DNA of 5,943 bases, taken from contig JAFZCF010000166.1 in the NCBI GenBank assembly GCA_017552165.1, positions 1-5,943 of the forward strand, read 5' to 3'. The notes beneath the pieces were generated by a model. The model was not told the origin of the DNA. It searched no databases and saw only the letters and a program-made list of their open reading frames with translations. Below, piece by piece: positions 5,091 to 5,943 of the stretch (positions are counted from its first letter, which is position 1; every line of letters starts with the position of its first letter). The DNA is from Clostridia bacterium (GTDB lineage: Bacteria > Bacillota_A > Clostridia > Oscillospirales > CAG-272). Both the position numbers and the translations under genes were made by a program.

Positions 5091-5760
5091 GGTCTTTGAT
5101 GAAGATCAGATAAGGGAAAATCTTCTCCGGATACTCGAGACTGCCGGCAAATACAGGGCAGAGGTCGTCGCCGCGACGAAGACCGTCCCCGTCGATATAA
5201 TCAATTTCGCAGGCGAAAACGGGCTTCGTTATATGGGCGAAAACCGTGTCCAGGAGCTTGAGGAAAAACTCCCGTCGCTGCGCTTTGACCCGGATCACAT
5301 TCATTTTATCGGGCGTCTTCAGACCAATAAAGTCAGAAAGATCATCGGCCGCGTGGGGCTTATCCATTCACTCGACAGCGCCGCGCTTGCCGCCGAAATA
5401 TCGAAAAGATCGGCGGCGGCGGGGATCGTGACCCCCTGCCTTGTCGAAATAAACTCGGGGCTCGAGGAGGCAAAAGGGGGGGTGCCCGCAGAAAGCGCTG
5501 GCGCGTTTATCGAATCGGTTGCCGCCCTTCCGGGCGTTTCCGTGACAGGTCTTATGTCGATCGGCCCGTACGAGGAAAACAAGGATGACTACCGGCCGTA
5601 TTTCGAAAAGGTCGCCTCGGTTTTCAGAGAACTATCCGATAGCGGCATGCTCGGCCCGGATCCTCAACTTTCTATGGGAATGTCGGACAACTATTTGCTC
5701 GCGCTCGAATACGGCGCGACGATGATCCGCCCCGGCACGGCGATCTTCGGAAAAAGATAA
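5068..5760 (+). CDS. yggS: YggS/PROSC family pyridoxal phosphate homeostasis protein
   Basis: A PLP-binding, single-domain TIM-barrel protein with no known enzymatic activity that buffers PLP and influences amino-acid and keto-acid balance. Motifs of the 230-residue product: VVAATKTVP (33-41) with the PLP Schiff-base Lys38, YMGENRVQE (GENRVQE core), HFIGRLQTNKV, IHSLDS, VEINSGLEEAKGGV, GLMSIGPY, and LSMGMSDNYLLALEYGATMIRPGTAIFG, which holds the phosphate-binding region. An upstream in-frame TTG at 5041 would add nine residues, but the ATG at 5068 lies 11 nt after AGAGG (5052-5056) and gives the usual length; I prefer it. The start lies inside the HlyD-like gene, so the two are translationally coupled. 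In Gram-positive bacteria this gene often precedes sepF in the division cluster; sepF is not seen here. A seven-G run occurs at 5476-5482. Confidence 0.95.
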   Translation: MTEKSSVRVFDEDQIRENLLRILETAGKYRAEVVAATKTVPVDIINFAGENGLRYMGENRVQELEEKLPSLRFDPDHIHFIGRLQTNKVRKIIGRVGLIHSLDSAALAAEISKRSAAAGIVTPCLVEINSGLEEAKGGVPAESAGAFIESVAALPGVSVTGLMSIGPYEENKDDYRPYFEKVASVFRELSDSGMLGPDPQLSMGMSDNYLLALEYGATMIRPGTAIFGKR

Positions 5761-5787
5761 GAATTTTTTTGAAAGAGACGGCACACA

Positions 5788-5880
5788 ATGAGAAAAGTTA
5801 AGGCGGTTTACGTTGAACCCGCGGAATATTTTCAAAAAGAAATCCGCAAAAAATTCAAGCTGGGGGAATACGCCGAGTAA
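5788..5880 (+). CDS. Small basic ORF of unknown function after yggS
   Basis: A 30-codon ORF begins with ATG 27 nt after the yggS stop, with a modest purine-rich GAAAGAG about 10 nt upstream, and ends with TAA. The peptide starts MRKVKAVYVEPAEYF and ends KEIRKKFKLGEYAE. It is charged, has no membrane segment or signal peptide, and its Glu/Lys/Arg-rich second half could form an amphipathic helix. I do not recognise the family with certainty. It shares strand and spacing with the miaA operon, so it is probably co-transcribed. The same frame continues after the TAA for 18 more coding-like residues to a second TAA at 5935-5937, so this may be the front part of a longer gene interrupted by a stop. 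Alternatively it is a genuine micro-protein, or chance. Confidence 0.45.
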   Translation: MRKVKAVYVEPAEYFQKEIRKKFKLGEYAE

Positions 5881-5881
5881 A

Positions 5882-5943
5882 ATGAAACCGCAAAGGCAAA
5901 GCGCAGAAAATATAAAACGCCCCCGGATAACAAGTAAAAAAGC
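5882..5943 (+). CDS. Possible start of a next gene, running off the window
   Basis: An ATG one base after the TAA of the small ORF opens a frame that stays open to the window edge (first residues MKPQRQSAENIKR). The tight TAA-A-ATG spacing resembles an operon junction, but the only G-rich candidate Shine-Dalgarno (GGGGGA, near 5862-5867) is about 14 nt away, farther than usual. With 20 codons visible no product can be named. The competing reading is the in-frame continuation of the small ORF through 5881-5937; both cannot easily be real. Confidence 0.2.
   Translation, partial: MKPQRQSAENIKRPRITSKK

Noticed and set aside
5743..5770. Terminator-like ATCTT/AAGAT pairing followed by seven T after yggS
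   Set aside because: The stem is only 5 bp, AT-rich and overlaps the end of the yggS coding sequence, with five bases between stem and T-run; too weak for an intrinsic terminator.

Overview
The window looks like chromosomal housekeeping DNA from a Firmicutes/Clostridia-type bacterium, probably a mid-GC uncultured or gut-type lineage. This is inferred from strong AGGAG-type ribosome binding sites, textbook sigma-A promoters, a perfect intrinsic terminator, and an HlyD-like gene directly before a YggS gene, an order I recall from clostridial genomes. No mobile element, CRISPR array, rRNA or tRNA is visible.

Left block (about 1-1950, plus strand): upp, a uracil phosphoribosyltransferase for pyrimidine salvage, is followed after 64 bp by a cation diffusion facilitator. 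Its membrane metal-site residues (N54, D58, D162, D166) match the 'ND-DD' type linked to Mn2+ export rather than Zn2+. It also has what looks like a duplicated cytoplasmic C-terminal domain. A perfect 10-bp hairpin lies between the two genes. The block ends at a perfect 11-bp hairpin with T-rich tracts on both sides of its axis, which can terminate transcription from both directions.

Middle block (about 2005-2792, minus strand): acpP (acyl carrier protein) and a stand-alone CinA C-terminal domain protein (pncC-like nicotinamide-nucleotide amidase) form a tight two-gene operon. It is driven by a strong extended -10 promoter at 2764-2791 and converges on the shared terminator.

Right block (about 2837-5943, plus strand): a second strong promoter fires divergently into miaA (tRNA dimethylallyltransferase), then an HlyD-like single-pass membrane protein, yggS (PLP homeostasis protein) and a tiny basic ORF. 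The gene junctions are overlapping or only a few bases apart, so this is one operon. Between the divergent promoters lies a short GC-rich direct repeat (CGGGGAC twice, 9-bp period) that may be a dispersed repeat relic.

The most interesting points are the Mn-type CDF with a doubled C-terminal domain, the unaccompanied HlyD-like protein next to yggS, the GGGGAC repeat between two promoters, and the tiny ORF after yggS whose reading frame continues as coding-like sequence beyond its stop. I see no convincing wholly new system; most of the window is ordinary core genome.
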